DNA of 13,476 nt, taken from contig JANMTL010000126.1 of the NCBI GenBank assembly GCA_031390425.1, forward strand, positions 1 to 13,476, given 5' to 3'. Below are positions 1 through 7,301 of the stretch, piece by piece. The notes under the pieces are model-generated. The model had not been told where the DNA came from. It saw only the letters and a list, made by a program, of their open reading frames with translations, and ran no database searches. Position numbers and translations under genes: made by a program. Position 1 is the first letter of the stretch. Every line of letters starts with the position of its first letter. The DNA comes from PBB1 sp031390425. Lineage in GTDB: Bacteria > Pseudomonadota > Gammaproteobacteria > Burkholderiales > Burkholderiaceae_C.

Positions 1-1071
1 TTCGCCATCAATGCGCACGGCGGCTGCGCGATCACCACCGCACCCGAGGTGCACCGGGCCGACGCCTGGAAGACCAACCTCGAGACGATGCAACTCGCCG
101 ACCGCGCCGGGTTCGAGGCGGCGATCCCGATCGGTCGCTGGCGCGGCTTCGGCGGCGACAGCAACTTCGGCGGCACCAGCTTCGAGACCTACACCTGGGC
201 CGCCGCGCTGGCCGCATCGACAGAGCAGATCGCCTGCATCACCACCTCGCATGTGCCGACGGTGCACCCGCTGTTCGCGGCCAAACAGGCCACCACCATC
301 GACCACGTGAGTGGTGGGCGCTTCGGGCTGAACATCATCTGCGGCTGGTTCGGCCCCGAGATGCGGATGTTCGGCGGCACGATGATGGAACACGACGAGC
401 GCTACGAATACGCCGATGAATGGCTGGCGATCGCGCAGAAGGCGTGGACCCACGAAGGCTACTTCGATCACCAGACCAAGCACTTCAACCTGGTGCAGGC
501 GTTCGCCGACCCGAAGCCGCTGAACAAGCCGTTTCTCATCAACGCCGGTGGTTCGCCGCGCGGCATGCGCTATTGCGCGCAGCACTGCGATGCGGCGTTC
601 GTGATACTCGGCTCGCACGACCTGGCAGGGGTGCGCAAGCAGGTGCAGAAATACAAGACCCTGGCCCGCGAGGAATTCGGCCGCGACCTGAAGGTGTGGT
701 GTTACTCGTACGTGTCGGTGGCCGAGACCGTGGCCGAAGCGAAGCGCCATGTCGATCGCTACGCGATCGAGCACGGCGACGACGTGGCGTGCGAGAACAT
801 CGTCAAGGAACTCGGCATCCAGACCGGCATCTTCACGCCCGAGCAGGCCGACCAGTTCCGCTACCACTTCAAGGCCGGTTGGGCGGGCTTTCCGCTGGTC
901 GGCACGCCAGCGATGATGGTCGAGCACCTCGAACTGCTGGCCGAGGCGGGCATGGACGGCGTGTGCCTGAGCTGGCTCGACTACAACGCGGGCATCAAGC
1001 AGTGGAATGCCGAGGTGATGCCGCTGCTGGAGCGCGCGGGGCTGCGGCAGCCGCACCGGCGCAGCGCATGA
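1..1071 (+). CDS. luciferase-like FMNH2-dependent monooxygenase, 5' partial
   Basis: The frame is open from base 1, so the N-terminus lies upstream; 356 residues are visible and probably only 10-25 are missing. The family (bacterial luciferase-like, TIM barrel) uses reduced FMN from a separate reductase and O2. The visible RGFGG segment (nt 142-156), the TIDHVSGGRFGLN block (nt 298-336), the following GW, and EHDERY (nt 391-408) resemble RutA (pyrimidine ring opening) and SfnG (dimethylsulfone monooxygenase). The Asn and Trp of the GLNxxxGW motif and an Asp near the C-terminus (WLDYN) match conserved RutA-like positions, recalled from memory. The stop overlaps the start of an FMN reductase (ATGA), so the two are translationally coupled as a two-component system. 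An aldehyde dehydrogenase follows. The substrate is unknown: heterocycle, sulfone/sulfonate or another small organic molecule are all possible. Family confidence is high, substrate confidence low. Confidence 0.88.
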   Translation, partial: FAINAHGGCAITTAPEVHRADAWKTNLETMQLADRAGFEAAIPIGRWRGFGGDSNFGGTSFETYTWAAALAASTEQIACITTSHVPTVHPLFAAKQATTIDHVSGGRFGLNIICGWFGPEMRMFGGTMMEHDERYEYADEWLAIAQKAWTHEGYFDHQTKHFNLVQAFADPKPLNKPFLINAGGSPRGMRYCAQHCDAAFVILGSHDLAGVRKQVQKYKTLAREEFGRDLKVWCYSYVSVAETVAEAKRHVDRYAIEHGDDVACENIVKELGIQTGIFTPEQADQFRYHFKAGWAGFPLVGTPAMMVEHLELLAEAGMDGVCLSWLDYNAGIKQWNAEVMPLLERAGLRQPHRRSA

Positions 1072-1604
1072 ATCCGCCGCGCATCGTGGGTTTGAGCGGG
1101 CACCTGTCGGTGCCGTCGCGCACGCTGTGGCTCACGCAGCATGTGGTCGACCGAGTGGCGCAGGCGGTGGGCGGCCAGGGGCACATCCACGCCGTGATCG
1201 ACGACCCGGGCGACCTCGGGCGCACGCTGGATCGCAAGCAGGCCTCTGATCGACTCGAAGCGGTGCTGCGCGACATTGAAACCTGCGACCTGCTGGTCGC
1301 GGTGACGCCGGTCTACAAGGGCAGCTACTCGGGGCTGTTCAAGCACCTGATCGATCTGCTGGACATGAAGGCGCTGACCGGACGGCCGGTGATCGTCGCG
1401 GCCACCGGTTATGCCGAGCGCCACGCGGGGGTCATCGATCACCTGATGCGCCCGCTGTTCGCATTTTTCGAGGCCGAGGTGATGGTCTCCGGCATCTATG
1501 CAGGCAAGGCCGACATCGACGAAAACCACCAGTTGTCACCCCCCCTCGAAGCCGCGATCGACGCCGCCGTGCGGCAAGCTGTGCGCGCGCTGGTCAAGCG
1601 CTGA
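1068..1604 (+). CDS. NADPH-dependent FMN reductase, MsuE/SsuE type
   Basis: A 178-residue flavodoxin-fold reductase that would make the FMNH2 used by the upstream monooxygenase. The N-terminal phosphate-binding loop reads GLSGHLSVPSRT (residues 8-19). The flavin-binding segment TPVYKGSYSGLFKHL (80-94) is nearly diagnostic of SsuE/MsuE. The later stretch AATGYAERHA (111-120), HLMRPLFAFF (125-134) and GIYAGKADID (142-151) follows the MsuE pattern. The ATG start is chosen because it overlaps the monooxygenase stop in ATGA, a classic coupling arrangement, and the conserved domain begins right after it; the frame stays open upstream, but that part is a shadow of the monooxygenase gene. Length is normal for the family. 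In methanesulfonate and sulfone systems the same pairing occurs, but that does not fix the substrate here. Confidence 0.9.
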   Translation: MNPPRIVGLSGHLSVPSRTLWLTQHVVDRVAQAVGGQGHIHAVIDDPGDLGRTLDRKQASDRLEAVLRDIETCDLLVAVTPVYKGSYSGLFKHLIDLLDMKALTGRPVIVAATGYAERHAGVIDHLMRPLFAFFEAEVMVSGIYAGKADIDENHQLSPPLEAAIDAAVRQAVRALVKR

Positions 1605-1622
1605 ATCACCCGAGGACATTCC

Positions 1623-3113
1623 GTGGAACGCTTGCCCTTACAAATGCACATGCACATCGCCGGCGAGCCGGTCGCCGCCATCGGCGGGGCCTGGTTCGAC
1701 AGCATGAACCCCGCCACCGGCGAGATCTGGGCGCAGTTTCCGAAGGCGGATCACCGCGATGTGGATGCGGCGGTGCGCGCCGCGCACGCGGCCTTCGCCG
1801 ACGGCCCGTGGCCGCGCTTGACTGCCAGTGCGCGCGGGCTGCTGCTGCACCGCCTGGGCGAGCTGATCGCCGACAACGCCGAGCGGCTGGCCGATCTGGA
1901 AGTGCGCGACAACGGCAAGCTGAAGGCCGAGATGCTGGGGCAGATGAAGTACCTGCCGCAGTGGTTCTATTACTACGGCGGCCTGGCCGACAAGGTCGAA
2001 GGCGCGGTGACGCCGATCGACAAACCCGGCATGCTGCACTACATCACCTACGAGCCGCTGGGTGTGGTCGCGGCGATTGCGCCGTGGAATTCGCCGCTGC
2101 TGCTGGCGGCGTGGAAGATCGCGCCCGCACTGGCCGCAGGCAACACCATCGTCGTCAAGCCGTCGGAATTTTCATCCGCATCGACCGTGTACTTCGCCGA
2201 GCTGGTCGCAAAGGCCGGGTTCCCGCCGGGTGTGTTGAACGTCGTCACCGGCTTCGGCCTGGATGTCGGCGAGCCGCTGGTCAAGCACCCGCTGGTCGCC
2301 AAGGTGGCCTTCACCGGCAGCGAAGAAGGCGGTCGGCGCGTGTACCTGAACGCTGCTACCGACTTCAAGCGGGTGTCGCTCGAATTGGGCGGCAAGTCGG
2401 CCAACATCGTGTTCGCCGATGCGCAGCTCGACGATGCGGTCAAGGGCGTGGTCTCAGGAATTTTCGCGGCCACCGGCCAGACCTGCATGGCCGGATCGCG
2501 GCTGCTGGTGCAGCGTTCGGTGCACGACGATTTCGTCGCGCGGCTGGTCGCCTTCATGCAGACCGCGCGGCTCGGCGACCCGCTCGACCCGGCCACCAAC
2601 GTGGGCCCGGTGTCCACCCCGCCGCAGCTCGACAAGGTGCTGCGCTACATCGGCATCGCGCGCAGCGAAGGCGCGACCTGCGTGCTGGGCGGCGAACGCT
2701 CGCGTCGGCCGGGCTGCGAGAAAGGTCTGTTCGTCGAGCCGACCATCTTCACCGGCGTCGACAACGCGATGCGCATCGCGCAGGAAGAGGTCTTCGGCCC
2801 GGTGCTCGCGGTGATTCCGTTCGACACCGAAGACGAAGCGGTGGCGATCGCCAACGACACGCCCTACGGTTTGGCGGCGGGCGTGTGGACGCGCGACCTG
2901 GAACGCGCGCTTACGATCCCGAAGCGCTTGCACGCGGGCACCGTGTGGGTCAACGCGTACCGCGTGGTCAGCTACATGGCACCCTTCGGCGGCGTCAAGG
3001 CCTCCGGCCTCGGCCGCGAGAACGGGCTGCGTGCGATCTACGAATACCTCGAAGCCAAAAGCGTGTTCATCAATCCGCGACCGGGCATTGCGAATCCGTT
3101 CGTGCTGGGGTGA
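1623..3113 (+). CDS. NAD(P)+-dependent aldehyde dehydrogenase
   Basis: A 496-residue, full-length member of the aldehyde dehydrogenase superfamily, oxidising an aldehyde to a carboxylate in the cytosol. All catalytic features are present: the oxyanion Asn in PWNSP (N156), the cofactor-binding Lys in VVKPSE (K179), FTGSEEGGR (230-238), the general base in LELGGKSA (E254) and the nucleophile in GQTCMAG (C288). EEVFGPVL lies in the C-terminal half. The start is a GTG, supported by GAGGA at 1612-1616 about six bases upstream; the next in-frame ATG codons (residues 8 and 10) have no comparable site. It lies 18 bp after the FMN reductase and is surely co-transcribed. By context it should oxidise an aldehyde made by the upstream monooxygenase, or made later in the same pathway. 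The sequence resembles betaine/hydroxymuconic-semialdehyde-type dehydrogenases, but specificity cannot be read. Confidence 0.93.
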   Translation: MERLPLQMHMHIAGEPVAAIGGAWFDSMNPATGEIWAQFPKADHRDVDAAVRAAHAAFADGPWPRLTASARGLLLHRLGELIADNAERLADLEVRDNGKLKAEMLGQMKYLPQWFYYYGGLADKVEGAVTPIDKPGMLHYITYEPLGVVAAIAPWNSPLLLAAWKIAPALAAGNTIVVKPSEFSSASTVYFAELVAKAGFPPGVLNVVTGFGLDVGEPLVKHPLVAKVAFTGSEEGGRRVYLNAATDFKRVSLELGGKSANIVFADAQLDDAVKGVVSGIFAATGQTCMAGSRLLVQRSVHDDFVARLVAFMQTARLGDPLDPATNVGPVSTPPQLDKVLRYIGIARSEGATCVLGGERSRRPGCEKGLFVEPTIFTGVDNAMRIAQEEVFGPVLAVIPFDTEDEAVAIANDTPYGLAAGVWTRDLERALTIPKRLHAGTVWVNAYRVVSYMAPFGGVKASGLGRENGLRAIYEYLEAKSVFINPRPGIANPFVLG

Positions 3114-3120
3114 TGAGGGC

Positions 3121-3145
3121 GCAGCGCCGATTGAATCAGCGCTGC
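3121..3145. terminator. hairpin between convergent genes, possible bidirectional terminator
   Basis: GCAGCGC (3121-3127) pairs perfectly with GCGCTGC (3139-3145). The 11-base loop could add three more pairs (GAT/ATC). It lies between the aldehyde dehydrogenase stop (3113) and the convergent oxidoreductase, and overlaps that gene's stop codon at 3136-3138. There is no T-tract on either side, so intrinsic termination is uncertain. Confidence 0.3.
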
Positions 3146-4251
3146 CCGAACTTCGCCGCTTCGAACAGTTCCTTGAACTCGCGCGGCTGCGAGCGCCAGT
3201 ATTGCGGCGGTGCGGCCACCTTGGCGCCCAGCGTGGCGGCCGCGTGCCAAGGCCAGCGCGGGTCCCACAGGATCGCGCGGGCGAGTGATACCGCATCGGC
3301 TTCGCCGTCAGAAATGATGGCCTCGGCGTGTTCGGCTTCGGTGATCAGGCCGACCGCGATGGTCGGCAGGCCGACTTCGGCCTTGACGCGCTGCGCATAC
3401 GGCACCTGGTAGCCGGGTGCGAGCTGGATGGCTTGCGCGGGCGACAGGCCACCGGTGGTGACGTGGATGGCAGCGCAGCCGCGTGCTTTGAGCGCGCGCG
3501 ACAAGGCCACGGTGCCGTCGATGTCCCAGCCGCCGGGCACCCAGTCGGTGGCCGAAATGCGCGCCCACACCGGCTTGTCTGAAGGGAACGCGGCGCGCAC
3601 CGCGTCGAACACTTCCAGCGGAAAGCGCATGCGGTTCGCGAGGCTGCCGCCGTACTCGTCGTCGCGCAGGTTGGCAAGCGGCGACAGGAACTGGTGCAGC
3701 AAGTAGCCGTGCGCCATGTGGATCTCGACGCCGTCGAGGCCCAGCCGCGCGGCGCGCTGTGCAGTGGCAACGAAGTCGTCGCGCACCTTGTCGCGACCGG
3801 CGCGATCGAGCGCCAGCGGCGGCACTTCCGATGCCGAATGCGGCAGCGTCGACGACGACACGGTTTGCCAGCCGGTCGGCTCGTCGGGCCGGATCTGCGT
3901 GCCGCCTTGCCACGGCACCCGGCTCGACGCCTTGCGGCCGGCGTGCGCGATCTGGATCGCGACTGCGATCGGAGAATGCGCGCGGACGGCAGCCAGCATG
4001 CGCGCCAGGCCGGCTTCGTTGGCGTCGCAATACAGCCCCAGGTCGGCCGGCGAGATGCGGCCTTCGGGCGACACCGCCGTCGCTTCCAGAATCAGCAGCC
4101 CGGCGCCCGACAGCGCGAGGTGGCCGAGGTGGATCAGGTGCCAGTCGCCGGCGGTGCCGTCGGTGGCCGAGTACTGGCACATCGGCGCGATGACGATGCG
4201 GTTGGCGAGCGTCAGCGCGTCGAGCTGCCACGGCGTGAAGAGCCGACTCAC
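3136..4251 (-). CDS. NADH:flavin oxidoreductase, old yellow enzyme family (XenA/YqjM type)
   Basis: A 371-residue FMN-containing TIM-barrel ene-reductase that reduces activated C=C bonds (enones, maleimides, nitro compounds) with NAD(P)H. The thermophilic-like/XenA class is indicated by MCQYSA, with C25 tuning the flavin and Y27 in the active site; by the substrate-anchoring pair H178 and H181 in EIHMAHGYLLHQFLSP, with Y183 following; by Q100 in AIQIAHAGRK; and by the FMN phosphate region AVGLITEAEHAE (299-310). Positions 25, 27, 178, 181 and 183 coincide with those I recall for Pseudomonas XenA. The start is GTG, overlapping the upstream oxygenase stop as GTGA; no in-frame ATG comes before M24 in the conserved core. 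It is the second gene of an operon with the oxygenase-like protein, so the pair may hydroxylate or dehydrate and then reduce the same ring or enone intermediate. Confidence 0.92.
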   Translation of the reverse strand: MSRLFTPWQLDALTLANRIVIAPMCQYSATDGTAGDWHLIHLGHLALSGAGLLILEATAVSPEGRISPADLGLYCDANEAGLARMLAAVRAHSPIAVAIQIAHAGRKASSRVPWQGGTQIRPDEPTGWQTVSSSTLPHSASEVPPLALDRAGRDKVRDDFVATAQRAARLGLDGVEIHMAHGYLLHQFLSPLANLRDDEYGGSLANRMRFPLEVFDAVRAAFPSDKPVWARISATDWVPGGWDIDGTVALSRALKARGCAAIHVTTGGLSPAQAIQLAPGYQVPYAQRVKAEVGLPTIAVGLITEAEHAEAIISDGEADAVSLARAILWDPRWPWHAAATLGAKVAAPPQYWRSQPREFKELFEAAKFGQR

Positions 4252-5906
4252 GACGCGGCTTTCGAACTCGGCAAGGCAGGCAGCGGCACCATCACCGGCT
4301 GTCCCGGTGTCGTGCAGCCGGTGTCGCAGCAGCGGCCGGGCTGGCGGTTCTTGGTGATCGCGCGGGCTTCGTCATGCAGCACCCCACGGTCCAACAAGCG
4401 CTCGACCAGCTCGACCTTGCTGCCGACCGGGTAGTTACGCCAGATTTCCTGCTTCATCGCGGCGGGCGAGCCGCCGCCGTGCAGGCTGATCACCGAGTAC
4501 CAGCCGCCCTGGTACGACGCGGTCAGGTCCTCGACGAAGCGGGCGACCTCGATGCGCTTGTCGTACGGCACCGCCGGGTTGGCCCGCAGCACCTCGGCCA
4601 GCGTCGCGGCGGTCGCCGGGTTGTGGTCTTCATCGGGGCCGGGCAGGGCGACGATCAGGCCACCCGACACCTCGTGCGCGAGGCGGTGCATGTCGTAGAT
4701 CTGGGTCGCGAGCAGCAGCTTGCCGATGTTGCTGAACACCGGCTCGGGCATGAAGCTGCCGCTGTGCTCGTCGCGCGTGCCGTAGACGCTGGCGGCCACG
4801 CCGCAGGCGAAGAAGCCTTCGGTGATCTTGATCAGCTCGACCATCGGCTCGCGCAGGCTGGACGTCTCACCGGGGTCGAAGCCGTTGGCCTCGCACATCA
4901 GCGCACCGGCGCCGATCAGCAGGTCGCCGAAACCCGCGCGCGCCGCGATGCAACTGTGGCGGTGGTGCGTCGCGTAGTCACGGGTCATCGAGCCGGAGTA
5001 CTCCCACTCATCGGCATAAAAAACACGCTCCCACGGCACGAAGACCTGGTCGAAGACCACCACGCCGGTCGATTGCCCGTAACGCCGTGAGAACAGCGGC
5101 GCGCCGTGCTCGATCTTGTCGCCCGGCCGACCCGCAGGCCGCGCCACGATGGTGATGCCTTTCGCATCGACCGGCACCGCGCAGCAGACCGCGAAAGCGG
5201 CGTCTTCCACGCCCATGTGGCGGCCGGGCATCACCAGAAATTCGTGCATGTACGGCGCGCCGGTGACGATCGCCTTGGTGCCCGAGATCACGATGCCCTT
5301 GCCGTTGCGCTCAACGATGTGAACGTAGGTGTCGGGGTTCGCTTGCTGATGTGGGCGCTTCGAGCGGTCGCCCTTCGCGTCGGTCATCGCGATGCCGAGC
5401 GACAGGTCTTCATCTTGCACACGTTGCAGGTAAACCGCGAAGCGGGCGCGGTGCTCGGTGCTGCCGCGCGCGTCGTCGATGCGGGCGCTCGCCTGGCCGA
5501 TCGCGTTCAGCGCATCGTGCGCCAGGTAGCGCTGCGCACAGCCGGTTTCCTGGCACAGCAGGCGCACCGCCTCCAATTTGTTCAACAAATCGCCGGCCGA
5601 TTCGTTGATGTGCAGCATGCGGTTGACGAGCCTGCCGCTGGTGCGCTCTTTCGTGTGTTGCACCGCCGTCATCAGCGGCGCCATCTCGGGCCGGTGCGCG
5701 AAGTCGTAGGTGACGCCGAGCGCGTTGACGCCGGGCTGCAGGCTCGGCTCGTCGGCCACCGAGTCGATCAAGTGCCCGTCGACATACACCACGGGTTGCA
5801 GGCGGCGCAGCGACTCGCGGTAGTCGGCGGCGGTCATCAGGTGCGCCGTCGAGTCGGGCACGCGCAGGGCGGCGGCTGGGTTCAGGTCGGGCAGGGCGGC
5901 ATTCAT
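4248..5906 (-). CDS. 4-hydroxyphenylacetate 3-hydroxylase / 4-hydroxybutyryl-CoA dehydratase superfamily flavoprotein
   Basis: A 552-residue protein with the acyl-CoA dehydrogenase-like fold of HpaB monooxygenases and AbfD dehydratases. The N-terminal part (LMTAADYRESLRRL, 23-36), AMTDAKGDR (173-181), IVISGTKA (205-212), VVFDQVFVPWERVF (283-296) and LHGGGSP (475-481) track AbfD closely by memory alignment. AbfD binds a 4Fe-4S cluster through three Cys and one His. Here C123 and H315 are kept, but the other two Cys positions appear to be Y127 and A322, so a normal cluster is unlikely. The HpaB active-site Tyr is also not obvious (H130). The C-terminus carries an unusual Cys cluster, C526, C527 and C531. 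ATG 5906 is chosen because GGAG precedes it and a promoter lies just upstream; an upstream TTG at 5951 falls inside the operator. It is the first gene of an operon with the old yellow enzyme. Likely a flavin-dependent oxygenase or dehydratase-like enzyme; the reaction is unknown. Confidence 0.85.
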   Translation of the reverse strand: MNAALPDLNPAAALRVPDSTAHLMTAADYRESLRRLQPVVYVDGHLIDSVADEPSLQPGVNALGVTYDFAHRPEMAPLMTAVQHTKERTSGRLVNRMLHINESAGDLLNKLEAVRLLCQETGCAQRYLAHDALNAIGQASARIDDARGSTEHRARFAVYLQRVQDEDLSLGIAMTDAKGDRSKRPHQQANPDTYVHIVERNGKGIVISGTKAIVTGAPYMHEFLVMPGRHMGVEDAAFAVCCAVPVDAKGITIVARPAGRPGDKIEHGAPLFSRRYGQSTGVVVFDQVFVPWERVFYADEWEYSGSMTRDYATHHRHSCIAARAGFGDLLIGAGALMCEANGFDPGETSSLREPMVELIKITEGFFACGVAASVYGTRDEHSGSFMPEPVFSNIGKLLLATQIYDMHRLAHEVSGGLIVALPGPDEDHNPATAATLAEVLRANPAVPYDKRIEVARFVEDLTASYQGGWYSVISLHGGGSPAAMKQEIWRNYPVGSKVELVERLLDRGVLHDEARAITKNRQPGRCCDTGCTTPGQPVMVPLPALPSSKAAS

Positions 5907-5929
5907 CGTCGGCTCCGTCGGGTCGGACA

Positions 5930-5951
5930 GTTCAATTTGAACACTGTTCAA
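5930..5951. promoter_or_regulatory. two overlapping palindromes, probable TetR operator
   Basis: Two perfect inverted repeats share a half-site. The first is GTTCAATTTGAAC (5930-5942, centre 5936). The second is TTGAACACTGTTCAA (5937-5951, centre 5944). Three hexamers thus alternate in orientation, with dyad centres 8 bp apart. The site lies between the divergent oxygenase and tetR-type genes and covers the -10 and spacer of the predicted oxygenase promoter, as expected for a repressor site. Binding by the adjacent regulator is inference. Confidence 0.7.
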
Positions 5952-5963
5952 TTAATTAATCAA
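5935..5963 (-). promoter_or_regulatory. predicted sigma-70 promoter of the oxygenase operon
   Basis: On the - strand, TTGATT (5963-5958) and TCAAAT (5940-5935) are separated by exactly 17 bp. Each matches four of six consensus bases. Transcription would start near 5928, giving a leader of about 22 bases before ATG 5906. The palindromic operator overlaps the -10 and spacer, consistent with repression. The AT-rich stretch ATTAATTAAT (5951-5960) stands out in this GC-rich DNA. Confidence 0.5.
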
Positions 5964-5966
5964 ACG

Positions 5967-5972
5967 TACAAT
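5967..5972 (+). promoter_or_regulatory. predicted -10 element of the TetR-family gene
   Basis: TACAAT (5967-5972) matches five of six bases of the -10 consensus. The -35 is poor: TGTTCA at 5945-5950, 16 bp upstream, lies in the operator. Transcription would start at about 5979, the A of the ATG itself, so the message may be leaderless. This placement would also allow autorepression. Confidence 0.4.
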
Positions 5973-5978
5973 TCAGGC

Positions 5979-6704
5979 ATGCCGAAAACCGTAAAAGCCG
6001 TGCCTGCGACTGCAACGATTGCCGGGCGCTCTCCCGGCGACGCGCGCGTGGTGCGCCAGCAAGCCGTCACCGACGTTCGCCGGGCGCTGGTGCTGGCGGC
6101 TGCACGCTCGGCCTTTCTGGAGTTGGGACTCGAAGGCGCCAGCCTGCGCGAAATCGCCAAGCGGGCTGGCTACACACCGGGCGCGATCTACAGCTACTTT
6201 TCAAGCAAGGAAGAGGTTTACGGCGCCCTCCTCGGCGAATCGCTCGAGCGGCTGAACGCGTTCGTCGGCTCGGCCGTGGCACAGCCGGTGTCGGGCCGCA
6301 GCGCTGCGGCCCGATCGCGTGCGGCGCAAGACCTGCTGCGCGTCAAGGCGACGGCCTTTTTCGATTTTTACCGCGAAAGCCCGCGCGATCTCGACCTCGG
6401 CTTCTACCTGTTCCACGGCATGCAGCCGCGCGGTTTGACGCCGGTGCTGAACGAGCAGCTCAACGCGCGCTTGCGTGACGCGTTGGCGCCAACGCAGCAG
6501 GCGCTCGGCGCCCTCGGCTTCGACAGCGATGATGCGCAGGCTGAAGTGACGGCGCTGTTCGCTCATACCGTCGGCCTGCTGCTGCTGAGCCACACCGGCC
6601 GCATCCGCATGTTTCGCCAGCAGTCTCAGGCGCTGTTCGAACGCTACCTGGAGGCGCTGCTGGCGAGGTCGCCTTCGAAGACACCGCGAGGTGCTGACCG
6701 ATGA
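5979..6704 (+). CDS. TetR/AcrR family transcriptional regulator
   Basis: A 241-residue one-component regulator. The N-terminal DNA-binding domain spans roughly residues 34-85: ALVLAAARSAFLELG (helix 1), then the helix-turn-helix ASLREIAKRAGYTPGAIYSYF (54-74) followed by SKEEVYGALL, which is textbook TetR. The remainder is an all-helical ligand-binding and dimerisation domain with no recognisable ligand signature. About 30 residues rich in Ala, Thr and Val precede helix 1, longer than usual. ATG 5979 is the first ATG after the operator; no good ribosome-binding site precedes it, and the predicted -10 places the RNA start at the ATG. It is divergent from the oxygenase/old-yellow-enzyme operon across a gap with overlapping palindromes, so it probably represses that operon and itself, released by a pathway substrate or product. 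Its stop overlaps the next gene as ATGA. Confidence 0.92.
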   Translation: MPKTVKAVPATATIAGRSPGDARVVRQQAVTDVRRALVLAAARSAFLELGLEGASLREIAKRAGYTPGAIYSYFSSKEEVYGALLGESLERLNAFVGSAVAQPVSGRSAAARSRAAQDLLRVKATAFFDFYRESPRDLDLGFYLFHGMQPRGLTPVLNEQLNARLRDALAPTQQALGALGFDSDDAQAEVTALFAHTVGLLLLSHTGRIRMFRQQSQALFERYLEALLARSPSKTPRGADR

Positions 6705-7270
6705 AGCTGATCGATCCCACGCAGTCCGTGCTCGTCCTCGTCGACTACCAACAGCGCCTGCTGCCGGCCATGCACCGGGGTGCGGAGGTGCTGGCGGAGG
6801 CAGTGCGCATCGCCGATGTGGCCCGCGAACTCGGCATCCCGGTGTTCGGCACCGAGCAATCCCCGCAAGGCCTCGGGCCCAACGACGACGCGATTCGCCA
6901 GCGCTGCGACGCGACCATGTCGAAAACGCATTTCGATGCCTGCGCCGATGGCCTGCTCGACCTGCTGGCGGGTGTCGACACCAACGCGGACAGCGGCGCT
7001 GATGCGAACGCAGGCCGCGAAGTCGTTATCGCCGGTTGCGAGGCCCATGTGTGCGTGCTGCAAACCGCGCTCGGCCTGTTGCGCGCGGGGCGCAAGGTGC
7101 ATGTGATCGCGCAGGCCAGTGGCTCGCGCAAGCCCGAGGACCACGAGTGGGCGATGAAGCGGCTGCGGCGGGCCGGTGCCGACATCGTCAGCGTCGAGAT
7201 GGTGGCGTTCGAGTGGCTGCGGCACTGCGAGCACGAGCGCTTCAAGCAGGTGCTGAGATTGGTCAAATAG
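6701..7270 (+). CDS. isochorismatase-like cysteine hydrolase
   Basis: A 189-residue alpha/beta hydrolase of the isochorismatase-like family. The Asp-Lys-Cys triad is visible: D15 in LVLVDYQQ, K75 in MSKTHFDA and C118 in GCEAHVCV. TEQSPQGLGP (51-60) and the ending FKQVLRLVK resemble animal ISOC1/ISOC2 and bacterial relatives more than RutB or nicotinamidase, so an amidase role is possible but not shown. A loop rich in Asp, Ala and Asn (residues 91-106) before the nucleophile strand looks like a lineage-specific insertion. The start overlaps the regulator's stop (ATGA), with GAGGTG at 6688-6693 as a well-placed ribosome-binding site. Co-transcription with the regulator suggests it belongs to the locus, though this subfamily often has no fixed pathway. 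Confidence 0.88.
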   Translation: MKLIDPTQSVLVLVDYQQRLLPAMHRGAEVLAEAVRIADVARELGIPVFGTEQSPQGLGPNDDAIRQRCDATMSKTHFDACADGLLDLLAGVDTNADSGADANAGREVVIAGCEAHVCVLQTALGLLRAGRKVHVIAQASGSRKPEDHEWAMKRLRRAGADIVSVEMVAFEWLRHCEHERFKQVLRLVK

Positions 7271-7301
7271 TCCGAACGGGCCCCCTTGGGGGTGCGATGC
7301 A

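Noticed and set aside
1808..3412. Long open frame on the + strand overlapping the aldehyde dehydrogenase gene
   Set aside because: Its product is Arg/Ala/Gly-rich low-complexity sequence, typical of an out-of-frame reading of GC-rich coding DNA; the overlapping dehydrogenase has complete motifs.
4248..5906. Calling this gene 4-hydroxybutyryl-CoA dehydratase (abfD)
   Set aside because: Overall similarity is good, but two of the three cluster cysteines appear replaced (Y127, A322), so the name would imply chemistry the sequence does not support.
5907..5951. Upstream TTG start at 5951 for the oxygenase-like gene
   Set aside because: It would place the first codons inside the operator and promoter; ATG 5906 has GGAG upstream and fits the predicted transcript start.
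6701..7270. Identifying the hydrolase as RutB, to make a Rut-type pyrimidine pathway with the luciferase-like enzyme
   Set aside because: Its motifs (TEQSPQGLGP and the C-terminal FKQVLRLVK) fit the ISOC1/ISOC2-like branch, and no other rut genes are seen.
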